Shown here in pieces: positions 36,771 to 45,834 of a stretch of DNA of 64,000 nt (the stretch's first letter is position 1; every line of letters starts with the position of its first letter). The notes under the pieces were generated by a model, which was not told the origin of the DNA, ran no database searches, and saw only the letters and a program-made list of their open reading frames with translations. Where the stretch lies: NCBI RefSeq assembly GCF_026344005.1, contig NZ_JAPKNH010000012.1, positions 62,001 through 126,000 of the forward strand, in the 5' to 3' direction. This DNA comes from Kaistia terrae. Lineage in GTDB: Bacteria > Pseudomonadota > Alphaproteobacteria > Rhizobiales > Kaistiaceae. A program made the position numbers and the translations under genes.

Positions 36771-37793
36771 ATGGACTCCGGAGGCATCTCCCGAACCTTC
36801 TTTTCGACCCATGACTTCGATGACTGGCGGGACAGCATCGGCGTCATCTTCGACGTGGATCGACCGGAGGGCGCGCCAGAGGAATTCAGCGCCGAGGTCG
36901 AGGCCTTCCAACTCGGTGACATGATCCTCGCCAATTCCCGGCTTGGCGCACAACGCTATGTCCGGAGCCCGTCACAGGTGCGACGCGACGGGCTCGACCA
37001 CTTCCTGCTCAATCTCTACCGGACCGGGGGGGGGCGGGCTCGAACGGATGAGGGTGATTTCCAGGGCGGAGCGGGCCAGATCTCGGTGCTCGATCTCTCG
37101 CGCGAACTCGTCAGCGACGAACCGCAGTCCGACCTGCTGGCCCTGTTCCTGCCGCGCGCCTTGATGGAAGAGCAGCTACCGGATCTCGGCGCCCTGCACG
37201 GTCAGGCGCCCCAAGGTCCCTATGCCGTGCTGCTTGCCGAGTATCTGGATCTGCTGGGACGACGGCTTCCGACCCTTCTGGAGGGGGATGGAGGCGCGCT
37301 TGCCCGCGCGACCCTCGATATCCTGACGGCGTGCATCAAGCCGTCGCTGGCCCATGTCGAGGCCGCGCGCCCCGGCCTTGAACTCGTCCTGCTGCGTCGC
37401 GCCAGGCGCTTCATCGATGCCCATCTTGGCTCGGAGAAGCTGACTGCGGACACAATCTGCAATGCGCTGGGCGTATCGCGGCGGACGCTCTATCGGCTTT
37501 TCGACAAGGAGGGCGGCGTGCAGCACTACATCCAGGGCAGAAGGCTTGAAAGCATCCGGTCGCGGCTTGCCGATCCGAAGGAGACGAGGCGGATTTCGGA
37601 GATTGCGGCCGACTTCGGTTTTCTCCGCAGCGATCATTTCGCCCGCGCCTTCCGGCACCAATTCGGCCAGTCACCGCGCGACTCGCGTGCTCCGGACAGG
37701 CAGAAGCAGGTTCCGGCTCCCGTCCGTATTTCCCACGCGCCCGACACCGGGTCACCGGGTTTTGACGACTGGATCCGGACGCTGCATGCCTGA
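36771..37793 (+). CDS. AraC family transcriptional regulator
   Basis: A 340-residue regulator. The N-terminal part (DFDDWRDSIGVIFDVD, DHFLLNLYRTGGGRARTDEG) is an AraC-binding-like sensor and the C-terminal part has two helix-turn-helix motifs (ADTICNALGVSRRTLYRLFD, ISEIAADFGFLRSDHFARAF). GGAGAGGG precedes ATG 36771. It is divergent from the SMI1/DUF1254 genes and may control them. Confidence 0.9.
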   Translation: MDSGGISRTFFSTHDFDDWRDSIGVIFDVDRPEGAPEEFSAEVEAFQLGDMILANSRLGAQRYVRSPSQVRRDGLDHFLLNLYRTGGGRARTDEGDFQGGAGQISVLDLSRELVSDEPQSDLLALFLPRALMEEQLPDLGALHGQAPQGPYAVLLAEYLDLLGRRLPTLLEGDGGALARATLDILTACIKPSLAHVEAARPGLELVLLRRARRFIDAHLGSEKLTADTICNALGVSRRTLYRLFDKEGGVQHYIQGRRLESIRSRLADPKETRRISEIAADFGFLRSDHFARAFRHQFGQSPRDSRAPDRQKQVPAPVRISHAPDTGSPGFDDWIRTLHA

Positions 37794-37868
37794 CGGGAGG
37801 CGCGTGGGAAAGGGTATTGGCGTGCCGCCTATGCAAATTGCATGGCTTAAGGAGTGCATGGGAAGGCG

Positions 37869-38741
37869 TCAGAAGTCGGGGATGTCGTCCTCGCCTTCGT
37901 CTTCGTCGAAACCCACATGCTCCGACAGGTGCCTGACGAGCTGCTTCAGGTTTCGCCCGAAGTAGTGGGAGAGGGCCATGGCGGCTACCTCTGGGTTCTG
38001 GGAGAGCTTCGTGCTGAAGGTCTTGGCAAGCCTGTCGGCCCAATCATTGGCAAGCGCGTCCAGCCTCGCCTGCTCCTCATCATCCGTGAACGGCTCCGTG
38101 GAGATGCCCCTGGCCGTCTGCTGCGCCTGCCACCATTCCCGGTAGGAAAAGGCATCAGACCCGAGATCCTTGGCTGCACGGCGCATAAGGGCGACCTGTC
38201 GATCCGAGACGCCCGCTGCCTGGACGATCATCACCTTGGTGTAGAGCTTGCCCATCAGGACGAGCCTCCACCCGTAGTTCATCCGTTCGCGGGTGCTCAT
38301 GGGCAGCTTGGCGCGGCTGTTGGCCTCACCAGCCGCCAACACGGCCTCGTCGACAGTGCCCGTGAAGGGCGCAACAGGGACAGGCTCTCCCCAGCGGGCA
38401 AGCTGATAGGCCAACATCCGGTGATGGCCGTCGATCAGGTACGCGTCTGGGCCAATCCACGCCACGAGAACCGGCTCCAGCTCCTTGCTGACCTCCAGAC
38501 CCCGCTTGAGATCCTGAACGTGCTTCTCGTCGGTGCCGTTGAGGCCACGTGGCTGGAACAGCTCCGGCAGCTGTTTGATCGAGTGCCAGGGCAATCGGTC
38601 CGGCAGTGGCGAGGGAGACGGCTGCTTGGCCTTCTCCGTCAGCTCGGCGAGGAGCTGCACGGGCACGAAACGGCTCCGCTCATCCTCAGCCCCAATTGCT
38701 GTAGAGGCCTCGGCAGTGGCCAGTGAGAGCACATCTTCCAT
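37869..38741 (-). CDS. ParB-like nuclease-domain protein
   Basis: A 290-residue protein with a ParB/Srx-type N-terminal domain: LPWHSIKQLPELFQPRGLNG, KELEPVLVAWIG, then DGHHRMLAYQLARWGEPVPV near residue 100. A helical DNA-binding middle follows (VMIVQAAGVSDRQVALMRRA) and a very acidic tail (DEDEGEDDIPDF). Stand-alone ParB-like proteins of mobile elements may act in partitioning, regulation or nucleotide hydrolysis. Start ATG 38741 overlaps the stop of the preceding zinc-binding gene (TGATG), so the two are coupled. It may be part of a small cassette with the damaged serine recombinase. Confidence 0.78.
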   Translation of the reverse strand: MEDVLSLATAEASTAIGAEDERSRFVPVQLLAELTEKAKQPSPSPLPDRLPWHSIKQLPELFQPRGLNGTDEKHVQDLKRGLEVSKELEPVLVAWIGPDAYLIDGHHRMLAYQLARWGEPVPVAPFTGTVDEAVLAAGEANSRAKLPMSTRERMNYGWRLVLMGKLYTKVMIVQAAGVSDRQVALMRRAAKDLGSDAFSYREWWQAQQTARGISTEPFTDDEEQARLDALANDWADRLAKTFSTKLSQNPEVAAMALSHYFGRNLKQLVRHLSEHVGFDEDEGEDDIPDF

Positions 38742-39397
38742 CACTGCAATTCCCTCATCGCTTCCGCCAGCCCTGCCGCGCTTGCCGCTCGCGCCTCGCG
38801 GTCGCGCGCTTCGAGCCGGGCGAGATGGACGCCAACCCCGCCCAGCGCCTCGCCGATCCACTGAGCCATGATCAGGACCGCCCTCGGTGGAATGTCGCGT
38901 TGGAGGCGCTTGGCGCGACCGCCCGGCCACTCATCCACGTTGGCCTCCGTGAGGCCCCGCAAGCGGTGGATGAGCTGAGCCCTGAAGGCCTCATCGGAGC
39001 GCAGCCGCCTGAGGTCGTGCTCCTGCAGCAGATACATCGCGAAGACCGTCTCGGTGATGGCTCGCGGCGTCACGGCCTCGCCCAGGACGACCACCTCGCT
39101 GGCCGCCGTGCGCTCATAGCGGTTCCCCGGTACGCCCCGCTTGGCCTCGCCAAGGATGGCCCGAGCATGGTCCACGACCGTCTGCCAACGTGCCTCGGAA
39201 TGCGCCCAGGTGGCGTTGTCGGCGTTTTTCTCGATCCGCTTGCGCACCAGCGCCACGAAAGGCGCAAGTTCAGCCTTGGTCACCGCCGTCTGCTCGGCAT
39301 GTCCGTGGCGGCGAAGGTTGCTCTTGTGGGTCGGGCAGAAGGTGCCGTAGCGGGTCGTATGCGCGCCACATCCCAGCACGCGACAGGGTCGGATCAT
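38741..39397 (-). CDS. Hypothetical zinc-binding protein
   Basis: A 218-residue protein of unknown function. The N-terminus holds a likely zinc finger (Cys5, Cys10, Cys21 and His24 in CRVLGCGAHTTRYGTFCPTH). The rest is helical and charged, without a recognised domain. Its start overlaps the end of the recombinase reading frame (TGATG) and its stop overlaps the ParB-like start in the same way, so the three were probably one operon of a mobile element. Confidence 0.6.
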   Translation of the reverse strand: MIRPCRVLGCGAHTTRYGTFCPTHKSNLRRHGHAEQTAVTKAELAPFVALVRKRIEKNADNATWAHSEARWQTVVDHARAILGEAKRGVPGNRYERTAASEVVVLGEAVTPRAITETVFAMYLLQEHDLRRLRSDEAFRAQLIHRLRGLTEANVDEWPGGRAKRLQRDIPPRAVLIMAQWIGEALGGVGVHLARLEARDREARAASAAGLAEAMRELQ

Positions 39398-39574
39398 CAG
39401 GGCCTCGGAGCGGCAATCAAAACGGCATCCATCCCCGGAGAGACAGACGCGGAACTACAAGAACGGACTGGCAACAGCCGGTGACGCGACCTAGCCGTGA
39501 TGGCCTGTCCCGTCAACCAGTCGTGGGCGTGGCACCATCGGGGGACACGCGTGGACTCGATCCCTTGGGCGACA

Positions 39575-40198
39575 TCACGAGGCCGGTGCCGCTTCCCTGA
39601 CGATCCGGTCGACCTGCTGACACCGATGCCGAGTTCCTTGGCGATCTTCACCTTGCCCTTGCCGGCTGTGCGCGCCTCCAGCACGGCGGCGTGGACGCCA
39701 GCCCATTCGGCGGCCTTCTTCCGGTCCTTCTCGGTGCCCTTGGCGGGGCGTCCGAGCTTGGTGCCGTAGGCCTTGGCGCGGGAGAGGCCGGCGTTCACCC
39801 GCTCGCGGATCATCTCGCGCTCGAACTCGGCAAACACGCCCATCATCTGGAACATCGCCTTGCCGGCCGGCGTCGACGTGTCGAGGCCCTGCTGATGCAG
39901 GTAGAGGTCGACGCCCTTAGCGTGAAGCTCACCCAGGAAGGTGAGAAGGTCCGTCAGCGAGCGGCCGAGGCGATCCACGCTCCACGCGGCGAAGAGGTCG
40001 ATCTCGCGGCGCGCCACCGCCTTCATCATGGCGTCGAGACCCGGGCGCTTGTCCCGTCCCTTGGCCCCCGAGATGCCGGCATCCTCGAAGGTGGCGACCA
40101 CCTGCCAGCCATGGCGCTGTGCGACCGCCTCAAACTCGTGGCGCTGGTTCACGACCGTCTGGCCGGTCGTCGAAACGCGGAGGGACGACTTCCAGCAT
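39575..40198 (-). pseudogene. Serine recombinase (resolvase family), frameshifted at both ends
   Basis: The core is well preserved: RVSTTGQT with the catalytic Ser, FEDAGISGAKGRDKRPGLDA, DLFAAWSVDRLGRSLTDLL, YLHQQGLDTSTPAGKAMFQM and EFEREMIRERVNAGL. The only suitable start (ATG 40198, MLEVV) is out of frame with the catalytic segment. Near 39613 the helix-turn-helix end changes frame: KIAKELGIGVS is followed by QVDRIVREAAPAS in another frame, with a stop at 39575. The unbroken frame instead runs out of phase to 39397. The enzyme is probably inactive. Confidence 0.7.
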
Positions 40199-40280
40199 GC
40201 GGATATCGACTCTCCCCAACCTTGGCGTATCCCCTGGATGGCTCGGTAAAGGGCAGTGCGACTTGCTTGGCGCCCTCGAC

Positions 40281-40312
40281 GGGGTACGCGGATGGGGTAC
40301 CTAACGGGGTAC
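40281..40312. repeat. Three GGGGTAC direct repeats upstream of the serine recombinase
   Basis: GGGGTAC occurs at 40281, 40294 and 40306, spaced 13 and 12 bases, some 80-120 bases upstream of the recombinase start. The spacing near one helical turn suggests a protein-binding site, such as a res-type or operator site. Confidence 0.4.
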
Positions 40313-40377
40313 ACACCTAAGCGAGTCGCCCATGTAAGTGGCTGAAAGTGCTTGTCTTTTCAGGTCAATCGGGGTGT

Positions 40378-40424
40378 TGGTGGAGCCGAGGGGAATCGAA
40401 TCCCTGACCTCTGCAGTGCAATTG
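40378..40424 (-). other. Attachment site: tRNA-Ala 3' fragment (left)
   Basis: On the minus strand these bases read as the 3' end of a tRNA: anticodon-arm remnant, AGGTC variable loop, T-arm and the acceptor end CGGCTCC-ACCA with U at position 70, the base of the G3:U70 pair that marks alanine tRNAs. Two mismatches to the copy at 61530 lie in the T-stem and anticodon loop. No 5' half follows, so it is not a tRNA gene. The integrase starts 171 bases further right. Confidence 0.78.
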
Positions 40425-40553
40425 TCGACGTCACGGCTTTTCGCGATATCCCGCCTAGTCCTAGGAAGTCATAAATAGATATAAAATCAATAGTTTAAGC
40501 TTTTTTGTTCATCGCTATGGCGTTTGACTTTTCCCTGTTTATCCCGATGATGT

Positions 40554-40583
40554 GCTCACGATACGCTCACGATACGCTCACGA
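40554..40583. repeat. Tandem GCTCACGATAC repeats before integrase 1
   Basis: Two perfect 11-bp copies and a partial third (GCTCACGA) lie just 12 bases before the integrase start. Similar GCTCACGA-type repeats recur near the right end at 61464-61487. They are candidates for integrase arm-type or excisionase binding sites. Confidence 0.5.
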
Positions 40584-40595
40584 ATTGGGGAAGCC

Positions 40596-41849
40596 ATGCG
40601 GTTGACGAAGCGTGTGATTGACGACTTGGCGGTTTCGCCTGGTGAGCGGGAAATCTTCCTTTGGGATGATGCGGTTACGGGATACGGCGTGCGGGTCAGC
40701 CCAACCGGTCGGAAGGTACTGTTGGTCCGATACCGCATCGGCTCGCGTCAACGGTTCCTTTCGCTAGGGCCTTTGGGCTCGCCATATACCGTCGAAACCG
40801 GTCGTGACAGGGCGAGGAGTATTCTGCGCGCGGTTGCTGAAGGAGATGATCCCCAGAGCAAGAAGATGGAGCAGCGGCGAGAAATGACGGTCGGGGAACT
40901 GATCGATCAATATCTGTCGGTTGGCCCCACTGACAAGCCGTCCAAGCGGCAATCGAGTTGGGTCACGGACGCGTCCAATTTAAATCGACACATCCGGCCG
41001 TTGGTTGGCGGTCGGCTGGTTAGTGAAATGTCGAGTGCGCATGTGTCGAAATTGCGCGCTGACATTGAGCGCGGCCGAACCGCAGTAGACGAAAAAACGG
41101 GCTATCGCGGCCGAGCCATTGTTCGCGGCGGAGCCGGCGTCTCGAACAGAGCGATCAACGTTTTTCAAGCCATGCTGACATGGGCACTCAAGCACGAGTT
41201 GGTGTCGTCAAATCCCGCCAAGGGCGTGGCGCGTACAAAAACGCAACGCCTGGAAAGGTTTCTATCGGAAGCTGAATCGGGTCAATTGCTGGTCACGCTT
41301 GACGCGCTGGAGGCCGAGGGGCGTGTTCACTCCGTCTATTCCGCCATCATTCGGCTACTCTTGTTTACTGGCGCTCGCCGATCCGAAATCGTCGACTTAA
41401 AATGGAGCGAAATTGACTTCGATCGCTGTTACATTTTGCTTGCGCCAGCGCGCCACAAGACAGGGGCAAAAACGGGCTCTAAGCGCATAGCACTAGCGCC
41501 AAGTGCCCTCGAGATCGTCGGCAGCCAGCCTCGTGTAAGTGACTTCGTTTTTCCTGCATTCCGGGGTGTTGGTCGGCTGGATGCTCCGACGTCTGGGTTG
41601 GGAAAGGCGTGGGATCGCGTGAGAGAAGCTGCAAATTTGGCTGGCGTACGACTTCACGATTTGCGTCACACTTTCGCATCGTTCGGTGTTTCGACAGGCG
41701 AGACGCTCTATTCGATGGGTAAGGCGATGGGCCATTCGAGCGGGACTATGACCGAGAGGTACGCTCATCTTGCTGACGATCCGATCCGCGCAGCAGTTGG
41801 TCGTACTGTCACGGCGATTGAACGCACTCGCTCCAATAACGAACATTGA
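40596..41849 (+). CDS. int: Tyrosine-type integrase (P4 integrase family)
   Basis: A 417-residue phage-type integrase. The N-terminal arm-binding domain (DUF4102 type) is at residues 1-90 (VSPGEREIFLWDDAVTGYGV), a SAM-like core-binding domain at 95-200, and the catalytic domain after 210. Catalytic residues are Arg in LFTGARRSE, HDLRHTFAS (His-x-x-Arg), the His in GHSSGTMTERYAHL and its Tyr. GGGGAAG precedes ATG 40596. It lies directly downstream of the left attachment site, the usual place for enzymes that use a tRNA 3' end. Confidence 0.93.
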   Translation: MRLTKRVIDDLAVSPGEREIFLWDDAVTGYGVRVSPTGRKVLLVRYRIGSRQRFLSLGPLGSPYTVETGRDRARSILRAVAEGDDPQSKKMEQRREMTVGELIDQYLSVGPTDKPSKRQSSWVTDASNLNRHIRPLVGGRLVSEMSSAHVSKLRADIERGRTAVDEKTGYRGRAIVRGGAGVSNRAINVFQAMLTWALKHELVSSNPAKGVARTKTQRLERFLSEAESGQLLVTLDALEAEGRVHSVYSAIIRLLLFTGARRSEIVDLKWSEIDFDRCYILLAPARHKTGAKTGSKRIALAPSALEIVGSQPRVSDFVFPAFRGVGRLDAPTSGLGKAWDRVREAANLAGVRLHDLRHTFASFGVSTGETLYSMGKAMGHSSGTMTERYAHLADDPIRAAVGRTVTAIERTRSNNEH

Positions 41850-41985
41850 CGGTCGTTGCGATTTCATCCGAACGAGATGTCCAAGACTAGTCGTCTTTGA
41901 GGTGTCGTCGCGCTCGGTGGCATATCTGTTGGCGGCTGAAACCGGTGATCCGCCCTCTGCCACAAATTCCGTGCGGCTGGTCAGA

Positions 41986-42573
41986 TCAACGACTGCTACC
42001 CTTTTTCAGAAGGTCCAACCGTAGCTCCACGATCGACGCCGCCTCGATGATTTCCTCCCTCTCGCAGCGCCGGATTAGGACTCGACTAAACCGAGCACTG
42101 TCATAGAAGGCGACGTACTGGCCGGTGACGGCGCAGACCGTGGTCCAGTGATCAAACTCGCCGCCAAGCCCGATGATGACGCCAGTGCCAGGTTTGGCCG
42201 TATGTCGCGCCAGCCACGCGATCACCGTGCTTGGGTCGGTATCGGGCTCGTTCTTGAACGGCCGGCGAGCCGTCAACCGAACGGTGTTTCGTCGATCCAT
42301 ATGCGACACGGCCGCCTTGATAAGAATCCAAAGCGGTCGTGTGTCGATGCCGTATGTCACAACGGACAGGCTGCCGACTTGCTTGTGAGCCTGCTTGGCC
42401 AGCATGAAGAACAGCCTCTGCCAATCAGTTCTATCGAGTGCGGATTGGGGGCCGAGGCAAAGCCGGACGGCGTTGACGATGGCGTAGATACCGCAGAGAC
42501 AGTCGAGATCGCCCTGCTGGTACAGCGGCAGCGGTTTGACGGGCTTGGCCAAGGCTGCACCGTCAATATTCAC
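41986..42573 (-). CDS. Papain-like cysteine protease fold protein
   Basis: A 195-residue protein. The N-terminal QQGDLDCLCGIYAIVNAVR gives a likely catalytic Cys27 at a helix start, with DHWTTVCAVTGQYVAFYDSA giving His142 and Asp158: the Cys-His-Asp order of papain-like (C39/NlpC-type) peptidases. Without a signal peptide it would act in the cytoplasm, on a protein or peptide substrate that cannot be predicted. Its start overlaps the end of the DUF3768 gene by 11 bases, so the two form a unit next to the integrase. Such accessory pairs could act in defence or element control; that is inference. Confidence 0.6.
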   Translation of the reverse strand: MNIDGAALAKPVKPLPLYQQGDLDCLCGIYAIVNAVRLCLGPQSALDRTDWQRLFFMLAKQAHKQVGSLSVVTYGIDTRPLWILIKAAVSHMDRRNTVRLTARRPFKNEPDTDPSTVIAWLARHTAKPGTGVIIGLGGEFDHWTTVCAVTGQYVAFYDSARFSRVLIRRCEREEIIEAASIVELRLDLLKKGSSR

Positions 42574-42931
42574 TGGCCAGCATAATAGTCAGGACACGCG
42601 CGGTGAGCTTCGCGTCGGCCGGGTCCGGGGAGTGCAGTCGTAGGCTGCGGTCGTAATCGTCGATCTTGAAGAAGACCGGCTCACCCGCTGCCTCGAGCGA
42701 GCCGAAGTCGCGTTCTCCATAGGGATCGTTGTCAGCGTCGAAGCGATCGAACGCTGCAACGGCAGCGACGATCGCCTGAACCGCGTCGTAGCCGAGCGCG
42801 GCAATCCCATCCGTCACGACTACGGATCCACCAACACCGTTCGTGCGCAAGGCGTCATTCAGCCGTCGAATGCGGCTAAGCCGAGGGGGAACTTTTGGCT
42901 GCTGCGATCCGTCGAAAGTATATTTGTTCAT
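42563..42931 (-). CDS. DUF3768 protein
   Basis: A 122-residue acidic cytoplasmic protein with the DUF3768 pattern: RIRRLNDALRTNGVGGSVVV near residue 20, AAFDRFDADNDPYGERDFGS near residue 65, and FFKIDDYDRSLRLHSPDPAD near residue 90, ending with ARVLTIMLASEY. The family is common on alphaproteobacterial plasmids and integrative elements and has no known function. Its end overlaps the papain-like gene by 11 bases. An AAGGAAC ribosome-binding site lies upstream of ATG 42931. Confidence 0.8.
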   Translation of the reverse strand: MNKYTFDGSQQPKVPPRLSRIRRLNDALRTNGVGGSVVVTDGIAALGYDAVQAIVAAVAAFDRFDADNDPYGERDFGSLEAAGEPVFFKIDDYDRSLRLHSPDPADAKLTARVLTIMLASEY

Positions 42932-43011
42932 GATATGTTCCTTTTGCAGACAAGCGTCTTCGGCGGAGGAGGGCCTCCGTCGGATGCGAAATGTCAGATT
43001 GCGAGGATGGT

Positions 43012-43584
43012 CTAGAGGAGGCGAACTAAGCGGCGCTGAGCGGCTTCGTCGCCATCAATGTAGCCCTGTGTCGTTTTCAGAGACCGGTGGCCGACCAGAA
43101 GCTGAACATCCCGTAGCGAGCCACCGGCCTTTGTTGCGAGGCGGGCGGTTTGTGTCACAAACGTTCGACGACCGGAATGCGACGAGCAACCGGTAAGACC
43201 TAATTCGTCGTAAAGCTGCGCGAACCAATTGACGATCGAACCGGCGGTCATCGCACCAGACCGCTCTGACCGAATAACCGGGCCGTCGGTTGCATCGACC
43301 CTCAATGCGATCAGCGCGTCGCGAAGGGTGGGGTGCATTGGAATGCGCCGACCACTTCCCTTTTTGGCTGCTTGAGTTGGAAGCTCAATCATGGTGCCGA
43401 CGCGACCACGGCTATCGGTCACCATACGCCATGTCAGTCTGGAGACTTCACATGCGCGTAAACCGGCTTTGACGGTGAGTAGAATAATGGCGATGTTTCG
43501 GTCGGGATGTCGGCTGCACCGTGCCAAATTAAGCGCGCGTCGAACATCCCGACCGCCAAGAACTTTGGCTGGTTGTCCTCTCAT
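43012..43584 (-). CDS. Compact tyrosine recombinase (catalytic domain only)
   Basis: A 190-residue site-specific recombinase with just the catalytic domain. The active-site residues are Arg in VKAGLRACEVSRLTW, Lys in the beta-hairpin (QAAKKGSGRRIPMHP), SHSGRRTF (His-x-x-Arg), the His in LLVGHRSLKTTQGYIDGD and its Tyr. It lacks the N-terminal core-binding domain, like FimB/FimE-sized enzymes. Possible roles are inversion or cassette exchange inside the island; it is distinct from the 417-residue integrase. Confidence 0.82.
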   Translation of the reverse strand: MRGQPAKVLGGRDVRRALNLARCSRHPDRNIAIILLTVKAGLRACEVSRLTWRMVTDSRGRVGTMIELPTQAAKKGSGRRIPMHPTLRDALIALRVDATDGPVIRSERSGAMTAGSIVNWFAQLYDELGLTGCSSHSGRRTFVTQTARLATKAGGSLRDVQLLVGHRSLKTTQGYIDGDEAAQRRLVRLL

Positions 43585-43983
43585 TAAAGCCTCGTGTGAA
43601 AAAAAAGGCGTGGCAGTCGGTCAATCAATACGTCGACGCCATACGCAACACATCATTGCACAAGTTAAAAATAATGTCAATTATTTCAATGCCTTACCTT
43701 CTTTAGAGTAAATCTCGCGCGGGGGGCTCCAGCTTCAAGGAGACGCAACTTCACTTTCTTTTGCGGACGCTCAAAGCTGACCATTGTCTCATTGAGCTCC
43801 AAGTACCATCGCCATGTCGTGTGCGGCGAGCACCTGGCGCGGCCGTTCGGGTCGCAGCCCTCGGCCCCACCAGGTGACGCTGCTCTCAGTTGCCCCGGAC
43901 TAACAGCAAGGCCGAATTCTTAGTTCAGACGTCCCTGCGCGAATGAGCCTATGCTACGGCCTCCGACACGACCAAGCCGGCAA
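43585..43983. other. Intergenic region, no gene seen
   Basis: About 400 bases between the compact recombinase start and the duplicated GH88 segment. The first 150 bases are AT-rich and probably hold the recombinase promoter. I see no conserved coding sequence in the rest. Confidence 0.4.
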
Positions 43984-45023
43984 GGAGCGCAGCTATTGCC
44001 GCGCTCGTTGCCATCTCTATACGGCGAGTTGGTTATGCTGGATGCTGAAGGTGCCGGGCATCATTATCCGCACCAGGGCTTCGACGAAGAAATAATCGCC
44101 GAACATGACTGGCCACTGCACGCCGATATTGTGCGGCTTCGAATAACAGCCCTTCGTCAACAGACCGCGATGCTCGGGTGATGTCGCCAGATAGTCCGTG
44201 CAGAGGCCGGTGAGCAGGCGCTCTGCCGTCTGCTGCCATTTCTGCCTGGCGGCCGGATCGGGATGCAACCGCGCCAGATCAAGCGGGCCGGCCGTCATGA
44301 TGGCGGTCGCGGATGTATCCAGCGGGGCGTCTGGAGACGTATCGGCGAAATCCCAGGGCGGCACGATGGCCCCGCCGAGCTGATCCAACCATTTGCCGGC
44401 GACGATCTCGCCACGGTTGAGATAATGGCTGTCTCCGGTCGCGCCGGCCGTTGCCGCCAGTCCGTAGACCGACCATCCCGTGCCGCGCGACCAGGGCGAT
44501 TCATCGTGCTGGCCCTGATAGGTGTAGCCCTTCAGCCGATCGCCGCTCGTCGTGTCATATTCGACCCGCGTGATAGAGCGGCAGGTCTGGGCGCGTGAAG
44601 GCGCGGTCTGTCAGCATGCGCCTCGGCGGCGAGCATGAAGCTGGCGTCGCCGCTTTCGGTCGCTGCCCAATAGAGCAGGGGGATATTCGCCATCGTGTCG
44701 ATCGCAGAACTGGCGCGCACGCGCGGGTCGTTCATCGGCCCCCAGGACGAGATGTAGGTGACGACCAGCCGGTCGCGCAGGCGGGCGGCGGCGCGCAGCG
44801 CGATGTCGCGATAGTGGCGTTCGCCGGTGATGCGGTAGAACGGCATCGTCGAACTCAGGAAGATGAAGCCGATGTCGTGCGTGTTGCCGTCCTCGGCCCG
44901 CTACTCGACAAGCAGCATTCGTTCGCGCGCCAGCGCCAGGAACTTCTCGTCCCTTGTGTGCGGGTAGGACGCCAGCAGCAGCCCGACCCAGAAGCCGCAG
45001 AACCAGTTGCCATGGCTCCAGTT
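43984..45023 (-). pseudogene. Decayed duplicate of the GH88 gene at 6079-7257
   Basis: Homologous to 6046-7101 throughout. The C-terminal third is still open (44017-44388). Lesions include an in-frame TAG in place of the Gln codon of VEQRAEDG near 44903, loss of four codons after RLVVT near 44760, and frameshifts near 44570 and 44630. The first 50 codons are absent. The right-hand end of the homology is abrupt, as expected for a recombination junction. It is bounded by unrelated sequence on both sides and lies inside the island. Confidence 0.9.
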
Positions 45024-45394
45024 CGCGTTCCCATGGACCAACAATCGATCGCTAGGTGTCGAGCGGCTGCCAACAGCTGAAATCACAAGACTAAAGCTGC
45101 CGGACCGTTATGAGCGGTAAAACAGACTGGAGCAGGTTTAGGGGGGGAACTAATATTCACATAGAGCGCGCTTTGTGTTTAGTAAATCGTTCAGCATCAG
45201 AACAATCTAGTACGTCGGCACTAAGGCCGCCGTGTCGAAGTTCGCTACGGGCGCTGGTAATGCGTCGCAGTTCATCAACCAGAATGCCGCTACCATGCTG
45301 ACACGAGAATAGTATCAATTGTCGGGTGACACATTTAATCCCGCTCTCGAAGATCGCACGTGGTATGAACATACAATTGAGCTACCGGGCAGGT
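45024..45394. other. Intergenic region, no gene seen
   Basis: About 370 bases with lower GC than the flanks and only short reading frames. The sequence next to the duplicated segment has no similarity to the start of the complete GH88 gene. Nothing recognised. Confidence 0.35.
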
Positions 45395-45655
45395 CTAGAC
45401 TAGCGCGATTATCCGCTCGATGCGTTTTTCCGCGAAGCCAGCCTCAAATTTCGACCCGCCAGCCAGAAATGCGTTCTGGAAATGCGGCTTACCGCGGAGC
45501 ATCAGCGTAAGCGTGTCCTCCGCCGGGCCGATCACGCAATGATACTTGGGCACGCTTAGCCCAAAAACGTCGCCCGCTGCGAGCTCTGTATGGCCGCCCG
45601 GCTCGAGATTGGGCGCTTCTGGCTTTCCGTTGTTGCTAAACTCGAAATGAAGCAT
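45395..45655 (-). pseudogene. Cupin-like protein fragment
   Basis: An 86-residue frame with GGHTELAAGDVFGLSVPKYH and EDTLTLMLRGKPHFQNAFL, resembling the second half of a small cupin barrel. The upstream part seems to be in another frame (GKSGKFHGSS before 45657), so the gene is probably truncated or frameshifted. A free-standing short protein cannot be excluded. Confidence 0.4.
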
Positions 45656-45834
45656 GTCTCCACGGAGGACCCGTGAAATTTACCACTTTTACCATCAGTG
45701 GTTTCTAGTACCCTTATTGGGTGCTGCGCATGGGGCGGCCTAGCGCCTTCATCGCGGATGCAGGACCGTGAGCATCTCAACCGCAGTTAGCGGACTGACC
45801 TCTGCAACCCGTTACGTTGAGCCGAAAGCGGCGG

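Noticed and set aside
39397-39574. C-terminal extension of the serine recombinase to 39397
   Set aside because: The family-like helix-turn-helix end is found in another frame with a stop at 39575; the extension is out-of-frame sequence.
40378-40455. Complete tRNA gene at the left repeat (also considered at 61530)
   Set aside because: Only the anticodon-arm remnant, T-arm and acceptor 3' strand are present; there is no D-arm or 5' acceptor strand to the right.
40281-40583. CRISPR array from clustered short repeats
   Set aside because: The repeats are 7 and 11 bases long with near-helical spacing, without CRISPR-sized repeats and spacers, and no cas gene is present.
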